Origin: Thioalkalivibrio sp. ALJ7
GTDB taxonomy: Bacteria; Pseudomonadota; Gammaproteobacteria; Ectothiorhodospirales; Ectothiorhodospiraceae
DNA: 64,000 nucleotides
Direction: 5' to 3'
Assembly (NCBI RefSeq): GCF_000376865.1
Contig: NZ_AQXQ01000012.1
Coordinates: forward strand, 62,001 to 126,000
In this document: in pieces, positions 14,419 through 23,337 of the stretch
Numbering within the stretch: position 1 is the first letter of the stretch
Layout: every line of letters starts with the position of its first letter
Made by a program: the position numbers and the translations under genes
The notes under the pieces: model-generated
The model's input: only the letters and a program-made list of their open reading frames with translations
Told to the model about the DNA's origin: nothing
The model's database searches: none

Positions 14419-15848
14419 TGCGAGAGGGAGACCATCCGGGCCATCACGGCCGCTGCGTTTTCTGCCTCGCTCATGCCGAACGAAGACTCGTGATACACCC
14501 GCCCCAGCCGATCAAGTTCGGTCCCTTCGACACTGTCCTCCATCAACTGGGCCAAACGGCCGGCCAGCACATCCACCCCATCCGCGGAGGTCTGCGGCAG
14601 CAAGAGCCAGATCCGGTCATCGGCGGTACGAGTGACCAGATCCGTGGTGCGCACCAGTGCCTTGACGCGCTCGGCAAACGCATCCACCAGCGCGGCCCCC
14701 CGGCTATGCCCCAAGGTGTCGATCACACGCGCCAGGCCATTGAGGTGCAACAGAATCAGGCCAAAGCGCATCTCATCGTGGCGTTGACGCAGCTTCAGGA
14801 GCCAATCACAGGAAAACTCGAAATGCTCCGGCGTAACGTAGTTGATCTCATCGAAGACCCCATAGAGATCGCCAATATCACCGGTACGCGCCAGCAGACG
14901 CCCGGCTTCGGACAGGCGGTAGCGGTAAATCCCAAACGCCTCAAGTTCATTCGGGTCATGCGCCTGTCCGCAGGCCATGCACCGAGCCAGCACCCGCCCA
15001 TCCATGAACATATGCTGGCAGCTGCCGCAGACATGGTTTTCCAGCGGACGGTCGTAATCCTCGCCAATGTGGCGCAACACCGCCGAACAGTTCGGACAGC
15101 TCAGCATGCCGTTGTCCTGGAACAGCCGTTGCGGCCCGACATGCCCGCAACTGAAGCAATGCAACCCCGGCTCGGTCCGGATATCCAGGGAGTCACACTC
15201 CGGACACACATCGACAAAACTGAGGTGTCCGTGGCGACACCCCGGACACAGGCGCACCCGGTCGACAAGGTCCTGTCCCTCGATCAGCCGTCGATGCTTC
15301 AACCCGCGCAGCCAGAACTCGGTCGTGTCTTCCTCCAGCAGCGCATCCAGTAACGGATAACGATAAAGTTCCGGCGCCGACCAATCCCGCAGCGGCTGCA
15401 GACTCAGCGAAGGGTGACTCCACAACAACGACAGCAGGACTTGGTCCTGGCTCCGCATCGGCTGTCCACCGTTCGCCGTCGCCAGGCGCGCGGCACAGCT
15501 TTCGATCCGCTCGCGCGGGTTGTCCACCGTCCGAAACTCCCCGTCGGTCAGGGCTTTAATCTCCGGGCCCGCATCCCCCTCGGTCCAGATCAATCGCAAC
15601 TGCCAAACTGGATGGCGGCGAAGCGCCCGTACCAATTCCAGCGCACCCGACAGCGAATCCAGATCCACCACAAAGGCCAACGTGGCTTGTTCCAGGACCT
15701 CTTCCAACCCCTCGGAGTGGAGTTCCTCAAGCGAGGCAAACTGATCCGTTGGCAGAGTCGCACCGAGCGCGTCGGAGAATCCCGGACGTCGGGAAAAGGT
15801 TACGACCCGAGAGGCGCCTTCTATGTCACGTTCCTGTTGCTTCGCCAT
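14415..15848 (-). CDS. TackOD1 zinc-ribbon protein with degenerate GGDEF domain
   Basis: 477 residues. An N-terminal receiver-like region (about 1-120) is followed by a cysteine-rich segment: RLCPGCRHGH, DVCPECDS, LHCFSCGHVG, LSCPNCSAVL, HVCGSCQHMF, ARCMACGQ, i.e. several CxxC pairs typical of the TackOD1 output domain. Residues about 350-477 are GGDEF-like (FGLILLHLNGLARVIDTLGHSRGAALV) but the signature loop reads RTADDRI instead of RGGDEF, so diguanylate cyclase activity is very unlikely. It is the first gene of the polysaccharide operon and probably senses or relays a signal, perhaps c-di-GMP, to the synthase. Role inferred. Confidence 0.82.
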   Translation of the reverse strand: MAKQQERDIEGASRVVTFSRRPGFSDALGATLPTDQFASLEELHSEGLEEVLEQATLAFVVDLDSLSGALELVRALRRHPVWQLRLIWTEGDAGPEIKALTDGEFRTVDNPRERIESCAARLATANGGQPMRSQDQVLLSLLWSHPSLSLQPLRDWSAPELYRYPLLDALLEEDTTEFWLRGLKHRRLIEGQDLVDRVRLCPGCRHGHLSFVDVCPECDSLDIRTEPGLHCFSCGHVGPQRLFQDNGMLSCPNCSAVLRHIGEDYDRPLENHVCGSCQHMFMDGRVLARCMACGQAHDPNELEAFGIYRYRLSEAGRLLARTGDIGDLYGVFDEINYVTPEHFEFSCDWLLKLRQRHDEMRFGLILLHLNGLARVIDTLGHSRGAALVDAFAERVKALVRTTDLVTRTADDRIWLLLPQTSADGVDVLAGRLAQLMEDSVEGTELDRLGRVYHESSFGMSEAENAAAVMARMVSLSQ

Positions 15849-15850
15849 TG

Positions 15851-15864
15851 AATACCTTGGTATT
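15851..15864. promoter_or_regulatory. Perfect 14-bp palindrome at the start of the polysaccharide operon
   Basis: AATACC-TT-GGTATT is a perfect inverted repeat whose edge lies two bases upstream of the TackOD1 start codon. It could be an operator covering the ribosome entry region or a small RNA hairpin. No regulator is identified. Confidence 0.35.
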
Positions 15865-15945
15865 TCGATACGCCGTCTCTATGCAAATGGATAAGAAGCG
15901 GCAGGTCCTATTGATCACGTCATGCGGCCCGCAAGGGGCCATCCC

Positions 15946-15961
15946 TGTGATGTCCGTCACA
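15946..15961. promoter_or_regulatory. CRP/Clp-type binding site upstream of polysaccharide operon
   Basis: TGTGA-TGTCCG-TCACA is an exact match to the TGTGA-N6-TCACA consensus of CRP/Vfr/Clp-type regulators. It lies about 100 bases upstream of the TackOD1 start, a normal distance for activation. The assignment rests only on the motif. Confidence 0.5.
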
Positions 15962-16141
15962 TATTAACGGTACAAGTGCGCGATTGCTTGGCCCGCACCC
16001 AGCAGTCCCTTGCAAGGCGGCCACCCGCATCCGCCGGCGGGGAGTGAAGGCATCCTCCGGGGTGCGCTACTAGTGAACTGCGCTGGCACGCGGCGAAGGC
16101 TCCCAAGCCGCCCCACCCAAATCGAGTTTTTCAGGAACACC

Positions 16142-16264
16142 ATGGCGCAGCACATCTTCACCATGAACGGCGTAGGCAAGATCGTCCCGCCGAAGAAATA
16201 CATCCTCAAGGACATCAACCTGAACTTCTTCCCGGGCGCCAAGATCGACGTGCTGGGTTACAAC
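16142..16264 (+). pseudogene. Truncated 5' copy of ettA
   Basis: The first 123 bases of an ettA gene, 116 of 123 identical by eye to the intact copy at 20129-20251, including the start codon and most of the ribosome-binding stretch (CAGGA...C.CATGGCG). Similarity ends at the codon for Asn just before the Walker A glycine-lysine, after which the frame runs into the 3' flank of the fluoride-channel gene. Two of the seven differences change amino acids (Tyr to His, Gly to Asp). It cannot make a functional ATPase. It marks a duplication or insertion boundary. Confidence 0.85.
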
Positions 16265-16286
16265 GCGGCCGGCACCGCCGCGACGT

Positions 16287-16703
16287 TCAACCCTGCGCCG
16301 CCGCGGCGTTCAGGCGCCGTCCCATGCGGCTGCCCAGCCACACCCCGACAATCCACAACACCAGGGAGACGGCGCCATAGAGCGCCGCACGCGCCGGATC
16401 CCCGGTCTGCACCAGCCACAGGCTCTCCAGGCTGAACACCGAGAAGGTCGTAAAGCCGCCGCAAACCCCCGCCAGCATGAAATGACGAAACACCGGGTCG
16501 GCCGGGCGGCAGCCGCCCGGCGCGCTGATCACCGCATACAGCCCAATCAGCCACGATCCGGCCACGTTCACGGCCAGCGTGTCCCACGGAAAGCCGGTAC
16601 CGGCCAGGTGCAACCCGGTCCAGGAGACGCCGTAGCGCGCCATGCTGCCGAGCGCGGCCCCCAGCGCCACGAACAGCGAGAGACGCAGCGAATACCCGGT
16701 CAC
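16287..16703 (-). CDS. crcB: Fluoride channel subunit CrcB/Fluc (second of pair)
   Basis: 138 residues with four predicted helices. The Fluc signature is clear: GAALGSMARYGVS in the first helix, FPWDTLAVNVAGSWLIGL in the second (conserved Asn), and GVCGGFTTFSVFSLESL in the third, which carries the phenylalanine box and the central Na+ site. Fluc proteins export fluoride as antiparallel dimers. The gene overlaps its neighbour crcB by four bases, so the two are probably a heterodimer with fixed opposite topologies. No fluoride riboswitch was recognised upstream of the pair. Confidence 0.92.
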   Translation of the reverse strand: MTGYSLRLSLFVALGAALGSMARYGVSWTGLHLAGTGFPWDTLAVNVAGSWLIGLYAVISAPGGCRPADPVFRHFMLAGVCGGFTTFSVFSLESLWLVQTGDPARAALYGAVSLVLWIVGVWLGSRMGRRLNAAAAQG

Positions 16704-17098
16704 GCCGCGCCACCTGCCAAGCGGCCCAGCGCGTGTCCGATGGCCACCAGCGCCAGCCCCCCGCCCAGGGTCAGCAGGACGTAGACGAGCGCCGGGCGCA
16801 GCCCGTCCTGTTCCGCGACCCCGACCACCTGCAGGCTGAACGAGGAGACCGTGGTGAAGCTACCGAGCACACCCACCACCAGCAGCAGCCAGAGCCCGGA
16901 GGCCAGCGCCGGCCCCGAGGCCCATCCCAGCGCCAGCCCGATCAGCAGCGCACCGGAGGCATTCACCACCAGCGTCCCCCACGGGAAGCGGCCGCCCCCG
17001 GTGCGGTTGTCGATCCACTGCGACAGCCAGAAGCGCGCCACCCCCCCAAGCGCACCCCCGGCTCCCACCAGCAACAGTCCCTCCCACCACGCGATCAT
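16700..17098 (-). CDS. crcB: Fluoride channel subunit CrcB/Fluc (first of pair)
   Basis: 132 residues from the ATG at 17096-17098; a start 39 bases earlier is possible but adds a tail not usual before the first helix. Motifs: GAGGALGGVARFWLS, FPWGTLVVNASGALLIGL and GVLGSFTTVSSFSLQVV, with Val in place of Phe at the first Phe-box-like position (FTTVSSFSL). Only about a third of its residues match the partner subunit, as expected for an obligate heterodimer. Transcribed before the other crcB with a four-base overlap. Confidence 0.9.
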   Translation of the reverse strand: MIAWWEGLLLVGAGGALGGVARFWLSQWIDNRTGGGRFPWGTLVVNASGALLIGLALGWASGPALASGLWLLLVVGVLGSFTTVSSFSLQVVGVAEQDGLRPALVYVLLTLGGGLALVAIGHALGRLAGGAA

Positions 17099-17324
17099 GG
17101 CCCCATTGTCAGCGGCACCGCCCAAGCTGTCGAGCATCGGGGTCAGAGCAACACTGACTCATGAACGCGCCCGCGTACCCTTCACGCGACAACGTTACAG
17201 CGCAGACGCCTGGGGGCCACCCGTCGCGATCGCCGCGGGTCCGGAACCGCCAACCAAAGCAACACCCCGTCGACAGAGGCGCGATGGCAACTGAGCGCAC
17301 GTCCAGACACACGCGCCGCAGAGC

Positions 17325-18230
17325 TCAATCCTCGTCGAGAGCGGCAAAGCCTTCGGCCAGATGATCGATCAGGCCACGCACGGCCGGCAGCTGACCGCGC
17401 CGCGACGGGAACACCGCATGCACGATCTCGCGCGGCGGGGCCCAGCCGTCCAGCACCGGCAGCAGACGGCCATCCGCCAGCTCCGTGGTCATCATCATGG
17501 TCGGCAACTGCACGATACCGACCCCGTGGCAGGCGGCAATCCGCAGGGCCGTCATGCTGCGCGTGACCAGGCGCGGCTGGTGGGCAATCCAGGCCTCGCC
17601 ACCGTCGGGCCCGACAAGGTGCCACTGATAGCGTGCCTGCGGCCGGCTCAGTGCGAGACTGGGGAGGTCTGCGAGATCCGCGGGCACCTGCGGCGAGCCC
17701 TCGCGCTGAAGCAGGTCGGGGCTCGCCACCAGCCGCTGGGCCCGGTCGGCCAGGACGCGCAGGACAAGGTCGCTGTCCTCCAGCGGCGGCGGCTCCACGC
17801 GGATCGCGATATCGAAACCTTCCTCGATGACGTCCACGCGGCGGTTGGTCGCGTCCAGGTGCAGCTGCACCCGCGGGTAACGGCGCTGGTATTCCGCCAG
17901 CATGGTCGCCACCCGGGCATCCAGCAGCGCGACCGGACAGCTCAGCTTGACCGTGCCACAGGGCTCGTCGCGCAGGCCGTCGATGGCGTCCTGCGCGGCC
18001 TCCGCCTGCACCAGCATGGCCTTGCAGAAGCCATGGTAGATGCGCCCGATCTCGGTGACGCCGACATGCCGGGTGGAACGCTGTAACAGGCGCACCCCCA
18101 GTCGTTCTTCCAGCGCCGCGATCCGGCGGCTGAGCTTGGACTTGGGCTCGCCCAGTGCCCGCGCAGCCGGGGCAAACCCGCCGTGTTCGACCACACGGGC
18201 GAAATAGTAGAGATCGTTGAGGTCCTGCAT
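17325..18230 (-). CDS. LysR-family regulator divergent from pirin
   Basis: 301 residues from the ATG at 18228-18230 (an upstream ATG adds 19 non-family residues). The N-terminal winged helix-turn-helix reads DLYYFARVVEHGGFAPAARA...SKLSRRIAALEERLGVRLLQRSTR, the usual LysR pattern; the rest is a periplasmic-binding-like effector domain (VKLSCPVALL, FDIAIRVEP). It is of the subtype often found divergent from pirin genes, and here it faces pirin across 115 bases that must hold both promoters. It likely controls pirin and the adjacent hydrolase; the inducer is unknown. Confidence 0.88.
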   Translation of the reverse strand: MQDLNDLYYFARVVEHGGFAPAARALGEPKSKLSRRIAALEERLGVRLLQRSTRHVGVTEIGRIYHGFCKAMLVQAEAAQDAIDGLRDEPCGTVKLSCPVALLDARVATMLAEYQRRYPRVQLHLDATNRRVDVIEEGFDIAIRVEPPPLEDSDLVLRVLADRAQRLVASPDLLQREGSPQVPADLADLPSLALSRPQARYQWHLVGPDGGEAWIAHQPRLVTRSMTALRIAACHGVGIVQLPTMMMTTELADGRLLPVLDGWAPPREIVHAVFPSRRGQLPAVRGLIDHLAEGFAALDED

Positions 18231-18345
18231 CTTTATCGTTCCGTTGATGGAACGGTGAGTGTAATTTTTATGTACTACCAGCGCCATCGTCCCGCTGTCA
18301 GGATTCTCGTCAGGTCACCAACCACGGCCTTTCGAGGAGGACGAC

Positions 18346-19218
18346 ATGAAGACCATCCTGGGTGTCTACAGCGCCCCACCCCGCCACTGGGTCGGCAACG
18401 GCTTTCCCGTGCGTTCGCTGTTTTCCTACCAGACTCACGGCCGCCACGTGAGCCCGTTCCTGCTGCTCGACCATGCCGGACCCATGGATTTCGAACCCGC
18501 GACCCAACCGCGCGGCGTCGGAGAACATCCGCACCGGGGGTTCGAGACCGTCACCATCGTGCTGGATGGCGAGGTGGAGCATGCCGACTCCACCGGGGCC
18601 GGCGGCATTATCGGACCGGGCGACGTGCAGTGGATGACCGCCGGTGCCGGCATCCTGCACGAGGAGTTCCATTCCCGGCGCTTCACCCGCACCGGCGGGC
18701 GGCTGGAGATGGTGCAGCTCTGGGTCAACCTGCCGTCCCGATACAAGATGACCGCACCGCGCTATCAACACCTGGGCGTCACCGACATCCCGGAGATCGC
18801 ACTGCCGGACGCCGCCGGCCGGCTAAGAGTCATTGCCGGCGAGTATGCCGGGCAGCCAGGGCCGGCCCGCACCTTCAGCCCGATGCAGGTGTGGGATCTG
18901 CGCCTGGAGCGCGATGGCGAGGTCCGCCTGGACCTGCCGAACGGCTGGAACTCCATGCTGGTGGTACTGCACGGCACCGTTCAGGTGAACGGCAGCGAGA
19001 TCGCGCGCGGCGGCCAGCTCGTGATGCTGAGTGCGGAGCACGATGGGGTGATCGTCGAATCCAACAACGAGGCCACTGTACTGGTCCTGTCCGGCGAACC
19101 CATCGACGAGCCCATCGTCGGCCAGGGGCCCTTCGTCATGAACACCCCGGACGAGATCCACCAGGCCATCCGAGACTATCGCGAGGGCCGCCTGCAACAC
19201 TCCGCCCCATCCACTTGA
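18346..19218 (+). CDS. Pirin family protein
   Basis: 290 residues, bicupin. The N-terminal cupin carries the metal motif GEHPHRGFETVTIVLDG and GAGILHEEF (three His and one Glu), matching pirins with quercetin 2,3-dioxygenase activity. The C-terminal cupin (VHLRLERDGEV-type, MQVWDLRLERDGEVRLDLP) lacks obvious metal ligands. A GAGG site (AGGAGG, 18332-18340) precedes the ATG. It is the first gene of a two-gene unit with the YcaC-like hydrolase, divergent from LysR. Pirins act as redox or aromatic dioxygenase proteins; the substrate is unknown. Confidence 0.9.
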   Translation: MKTILGVYSAPPRHWVGNGFPVRSLFSYQTHGRHVSPFLLLDHAGPMDFEPATQPRGVGEHPHRGFETVTIVLDGEVEHADSTGAGGIIGPGDVQWMTAGAGILHEEFHSRRFTRTGGRLEMVQLWVNLPSRYKMTAPRYQHLGVTDIPEIALPDAAGRLRVIAGEYAGQPGPARTFSPMQVWDLRLERDGEVRLDLPNGWNSMLVVLHGTVQVNGSEIARGGQLVMLSAEHDGVIVESNNEATVLVLSGEPIDEPIVGQGPFVMNTPDEIHQAIRDYREGRLQHSAPST

Positions 19219-19288
19219 CCCCACCCCGCGGCGCACCCGCGTCGCGGCATTTCATGCCTGCCCGGCAGGCATGCACAAGGAGAACGAC

Positions 19289-19915
19289 ATGAATCACGAC
19301 TACACCTACCGCCGCCTCGACAAGGACGATGCCGCGCTGCTGCTGGTCGATCACCAGTCCGGTCTGATCTCGCTGGTCCAGGACTTCGAACCCAGCGAAT
19401 TCAAGAACAACGTGCTGGCCACAGCGGCCTGCGGCCGGTACTTCGGGTTGCCCACCATCCTGACCACCAGCTTCGAGGACGGCCCCAATGGGCCACTGGT
19501 GCCGGAACTGACGGAGATGTTCCCCGACGCCCCCTACATCGCGCGCCCGGGAAACATCAACGCCTGGGACAACGAGGAATTCCTGGCTGCCGTGAAGGCC
19601 ACCGGCAAGAAGCAGCTGATCATCGCCGGGGTCGTCACGGAGGTCTGCGTGGCCTTCCCGGCGCTGTCCGCCATCGAAGAGGGCTACGACGTGTTCGTCG
19701 TGACCGATGCCTCGGGCACCTTCAACAAGACCACCCGCGATTCCGCCTGGTCCCGCATGGAGGCCGCCGGCGTGCAACTGATGGGCTGGTTTGCGATGGC
19801 CTGCGAACTGCACCGCGACTGGCGCAATGACGTCGAAGGCCTGGGGGCGCTCCTCTCCGAGCACATCCCCAACTACCGCAACCTGATGACCAGCTACTTC
19901 GCGCGCAAAGCCTGA
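19289..19915 (+). CDS. YcaC-like isochorismatase-family hydrolase
   Basis: 208 residues from the ATG at 19289, preceded by AAGGAGA at good spacing. Isochorismatase-like fold with ALLLVDHQSGL (catalytic Asp), a middle RPGNINAWDNEEF region, and AGVVTEVCVAFPAL supplying the catalytic Cys. The length and the GNINAWDN motif match the YcaC subfamily, which forms octamers of unknown substrate. Placed 70 bases after pirin and followed by a terminator, so the pair is probably one transcript under the divergent LysR regulator. Confidence 0.88.
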   Translation: MNHDYTYRRLDKDDAALLLVDHQSGLISLVQDFEPSEFKNNVLATAACGRYFGLPTILTTSFEDGPNGPLVPELTEMFPDAPYIARPGNINAWDNEEFLAAVKATGKKQLIIAGVVTEVCVAFPALSAIEEGYDVFVVTDASGTFNKTTRDSAWSRMEAAGVQLMGWFAMACELHRDWRNDVEGLGALLSEHIPNYRNLMTSYFARKA

Positions 19916-19928
19916 TACATGGGCCATC

Positions 19929-19962
19929 AGGGCGGGTGGCCATCGCGGCTCCCGCCCTTTTC
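19929..19962 (+). terminator. Rho-independent terminator after the YcaC-like gene
   Basis: An 8-bp GC stem (AGGGCGGG 19929-19936 with CCCGCCCT 19951-19958) is followed by a short T run. It lies 14 bases after the stop codon of the hydrolase gene. Confidence 0.8.
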
Positions 19963-20128
19963 CGTGTTTGTCGATGCGGCCCCGGCGACCTGACGGCCAG
20001 GAGGCGTTCACAAGGTCCGGGATCACCGGGGACATGCGCCTCCAGATTGCCGGGATGGTAAAGTGCGGACCCAGCAAGGACCGTAAAGGGCCTGCCCTCA
20101 TTCAAACCGCATTGGTCGCAGGAGCATC

Positions 20129-21796
<1,668 letters not shown>

Positions 21797-21809
21797 GACA
21801 CCCCCGAAC

Positions 21810-21834
21810 AAGGCCCGGCATTGCCGGGCCTTTT
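21810..21834 (+). terminator. Rho-independent terminator of ettA
   Basis: The stem AAGGCCCGGC/GCCGGGCCTT with a short loop is followed by TTTT. It lies 13 bases after the ettA stop. Confidence 0.85.
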
Positions 21835-21925
21835 CATTGTCCGCGACGGGTACCCGTGATTCCCGGCCAGTACTCGAGCATTGTTGGCTATTGCCCGCGC
21901 AATGGTGCAAACCGCACAGAGGTGT

Positions 21926-21994
21926 CTAGGTGTGGAGTCTCACAAGGTTGTCCTCAGGTAGACCGAGGATAACCTTGTGAGACTCCACACCTAG
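21926..21994. repeat. 30-bp near-perfect inverted repeat
   Basis: Arms 21926-21955 and 21965-21994 match at 29 of 30 positions with a 9-base loop. The right arm contains the stop codon (TAG) of the minus-strand outer-membrane gene, and the left arm lies in the spacer after ettA. It has no T tract, so it is not a classical terminator. It could protect the 3' end of the carboxysome-operon message, or be a mobile-element relic or a protein-binding site. Confidence 0.85.
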
Positions 21995-22647
21995 TCGAAG
22001 CTGACCGAGAGGAACACACCCACCACGCCAGGCACATCCCAGCCGGACGTGCGCAATGGCGGAATGGCAAAACCGGTGACGCCCACCCCTCGGTAGTCGA
22101 TCGTCAGGGCCGGCATCACCAAGGGTGTCCACTGGGTTTCGCGCGACCAGTCATCGACTCGCGCCGTACGGCCGAATTGCGTGACGTTCTCGGCGCGCCA
22201 AGCCGTTTGCCGATAATGCGCACCGACCACGCCGTCCAGTCGTACCCGGAAGTTTTCGCGCCGATACGCCCCCACTTCAAAAGTGACGGCCCCCAGCGGA
22301 CCACGATAGCCAAGCGAGTCGCGCATCACCCCTCCCGCAAGGCCCCATCGACTGTCGCTGAGTCGATAGCCCGCAACGAACGACTCGTGACGTTCATTCC
22401 ACCCGCAACGGCCCGTCGGGCATCGCCCCGAGCCATCCTCCCAACGTGACGTCCCGGCCGGAAGACCGTTCACTGCGGGTGACGTGCCGCCTTCGTGGGC
22501 CGACCAGCCCCCCAACAAGAATTGCCATTCACCCGCAGCGGCCCCAGACGGAAAGGCCAACCAAACGGTTAGGAACACAATCAGCCAGGTGTCTCGCCAA
22601 CCGCATGACCGGACCAACAGGCCCAGCGAGTTCCGGGCGACGTGCAT
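21991..22647 (-). CDS. Predicted outer-membrane or periplasmic beta-barrel protein
   Basis: 218 residues from the ATG at 22645-22647, only two bases after the stop of the NTF2-like gene. A hydrophobic N-terminal segment (DTWLIVFLTVWLAFPSGAAAG) predicts export. The rest is rich in Gly, Trp, Tyr and alternating strands: GEWQFLLGGWSAHEGG, ESFVAGYRLSDSRWGLAGGVMRDSLGYRG, and a C-terminus ending in VGVFLSVSFD. This suggests a small eight-stranded barrel, but I do not recognise a specific family; PagL- or PagP-like lipid A enzymes were considered without finding their catalytic motifs. Last gene in the carboxysome direction of transcription. Confidence 0.6.
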   Translation of the reverse strand: MHVARNSLGLLVRSCGWRDTWLIVFLTVWLAFPSGAAAGEWQFLLGGWSAHEGGTSPAVNGLPAGTSRWEDGSGRCPTGRCGWNERHESFVAGYRLSDSRWGLAGGVMRDSLGYRGPLGAVTFEVGAYRRENFRVRLDGVVGAHYRQTAWRAENVTQFGRTARVDDWSRETQWTPLVMPALTIDYRGVGVTGFAIPPLRTSGWDVPGVVGVFLSVSFD

Positions 22648-22649
22648 GG

Positions 22650-23216
22650 CTACGCAGTCGGCATCATCGAAGAGTGGTGATGCACGATCTTCCACTCCCC
22701 GTCTCGGTTCTCGTAGACGAAGGTGTAGCGTGCGGGGACCTCTTTGGTCTCGCCGCCATCGGTGACGCGGAAAGTATAGGTGCCGGCATCGGTCAGCTTG
22801 TTGCAGCCCAGCTTCACGTTGCGGGTATTGATCGTGCCAAAGGGCTTTTTCTCCAGGAAGTGTTCGAAGTAATCCTGGATTTCGGCATGACTGGTCCGAG
22901 GAACATTGGACACCGTCGGCAACAAGACCGCGTCTTCCGCATAGCGCTCGGCTACCTTATGCGCATCACCGGTCTGAAGGGCATCATTCCACCCTTCGAA
23001 AAGCTCTTCAGCCAGGCGGCGGGTGGCCGGAGCACAGACCACGCAGCTTTCGTTGGCCGGAGTGTCGATCGCCCCGAACCCTGGATCACCGCCGGTGCCG
23101 GTCACCGGGTGGTGTTGGTCGCGGTGGGAGGCGCTCAGGCTCAGGCGCGAACGGGGCGCCTCATCGGCGCTGATAAACTGGGTACCGCTGATCCGCGGCC
23201 GGGTGCTCGTGCTCAC
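22650..23216 (-). CDS. SgcJ/CaMKII-AD NTF2-like protein with CsoS2-like N-terminal motifs
   Basis: 188 residues. Residues about 65-188 form an NTF2-like domain of the SgcJ/EcaC or CaMKII-association type (LAEELFEGWNDALQTGDA, VAERYAEDAVLLPT, HHHSSMM end). The N-terminal 65 residues are polar and probably disordered, and carry ISGT (9-12), VTGT (38-41, followed by GGDPGFG) and CVVC (58-61). CsoS2 encoded 10 kb upstream uses repeated V/ISGT, VTGT and spaced Cys motifs to contact the shell. This protein may therefore be carboxysome cargo; that is inference. It lies after cbbR with a 121-base gap. Confidence 0.8.
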   Translation of the reverse strand: MSTSTRPRISGTQFISADEAPRSRLSLSASHRDQHHPVTGTGGDPGFGAIDTPANESCVVCAPATRRLAEELFEGWNDALQTGDAHKVAERYAEDAVLLPTVSNVPRTSHAEIQDYFEHFLEKKPFGTINTRNVKLGCNKLTDAGTYTFRVTDGGETKEVPARYTFVYENRDGEWKIVHHHSSMMPTA

Positions 23217-23337
23217 TGACTGATCTCCGCATACGGCCGTCTCCGGCCGGGAAAGATGTGAATTGTAAGGGACCCTCTAGGGCCTGTCATGCCGCAGTGC
23301 ATCGCGGCGCTCGCCTTGACGGGTCATCCGGACACAT

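Noticed and set aside
15964-16242. 92-codon minus-strand frame upstream of the polysaccharide operon
   Set aside because: It reads antisense through the ettA fragment and has no independent support.
17099-17330. Possible fluoride riboswitch upstream of crcB
   Set aside because: The conserved GGCGATGG...GCC core and pseudoknot partners could not be found by eye on the minus strand.
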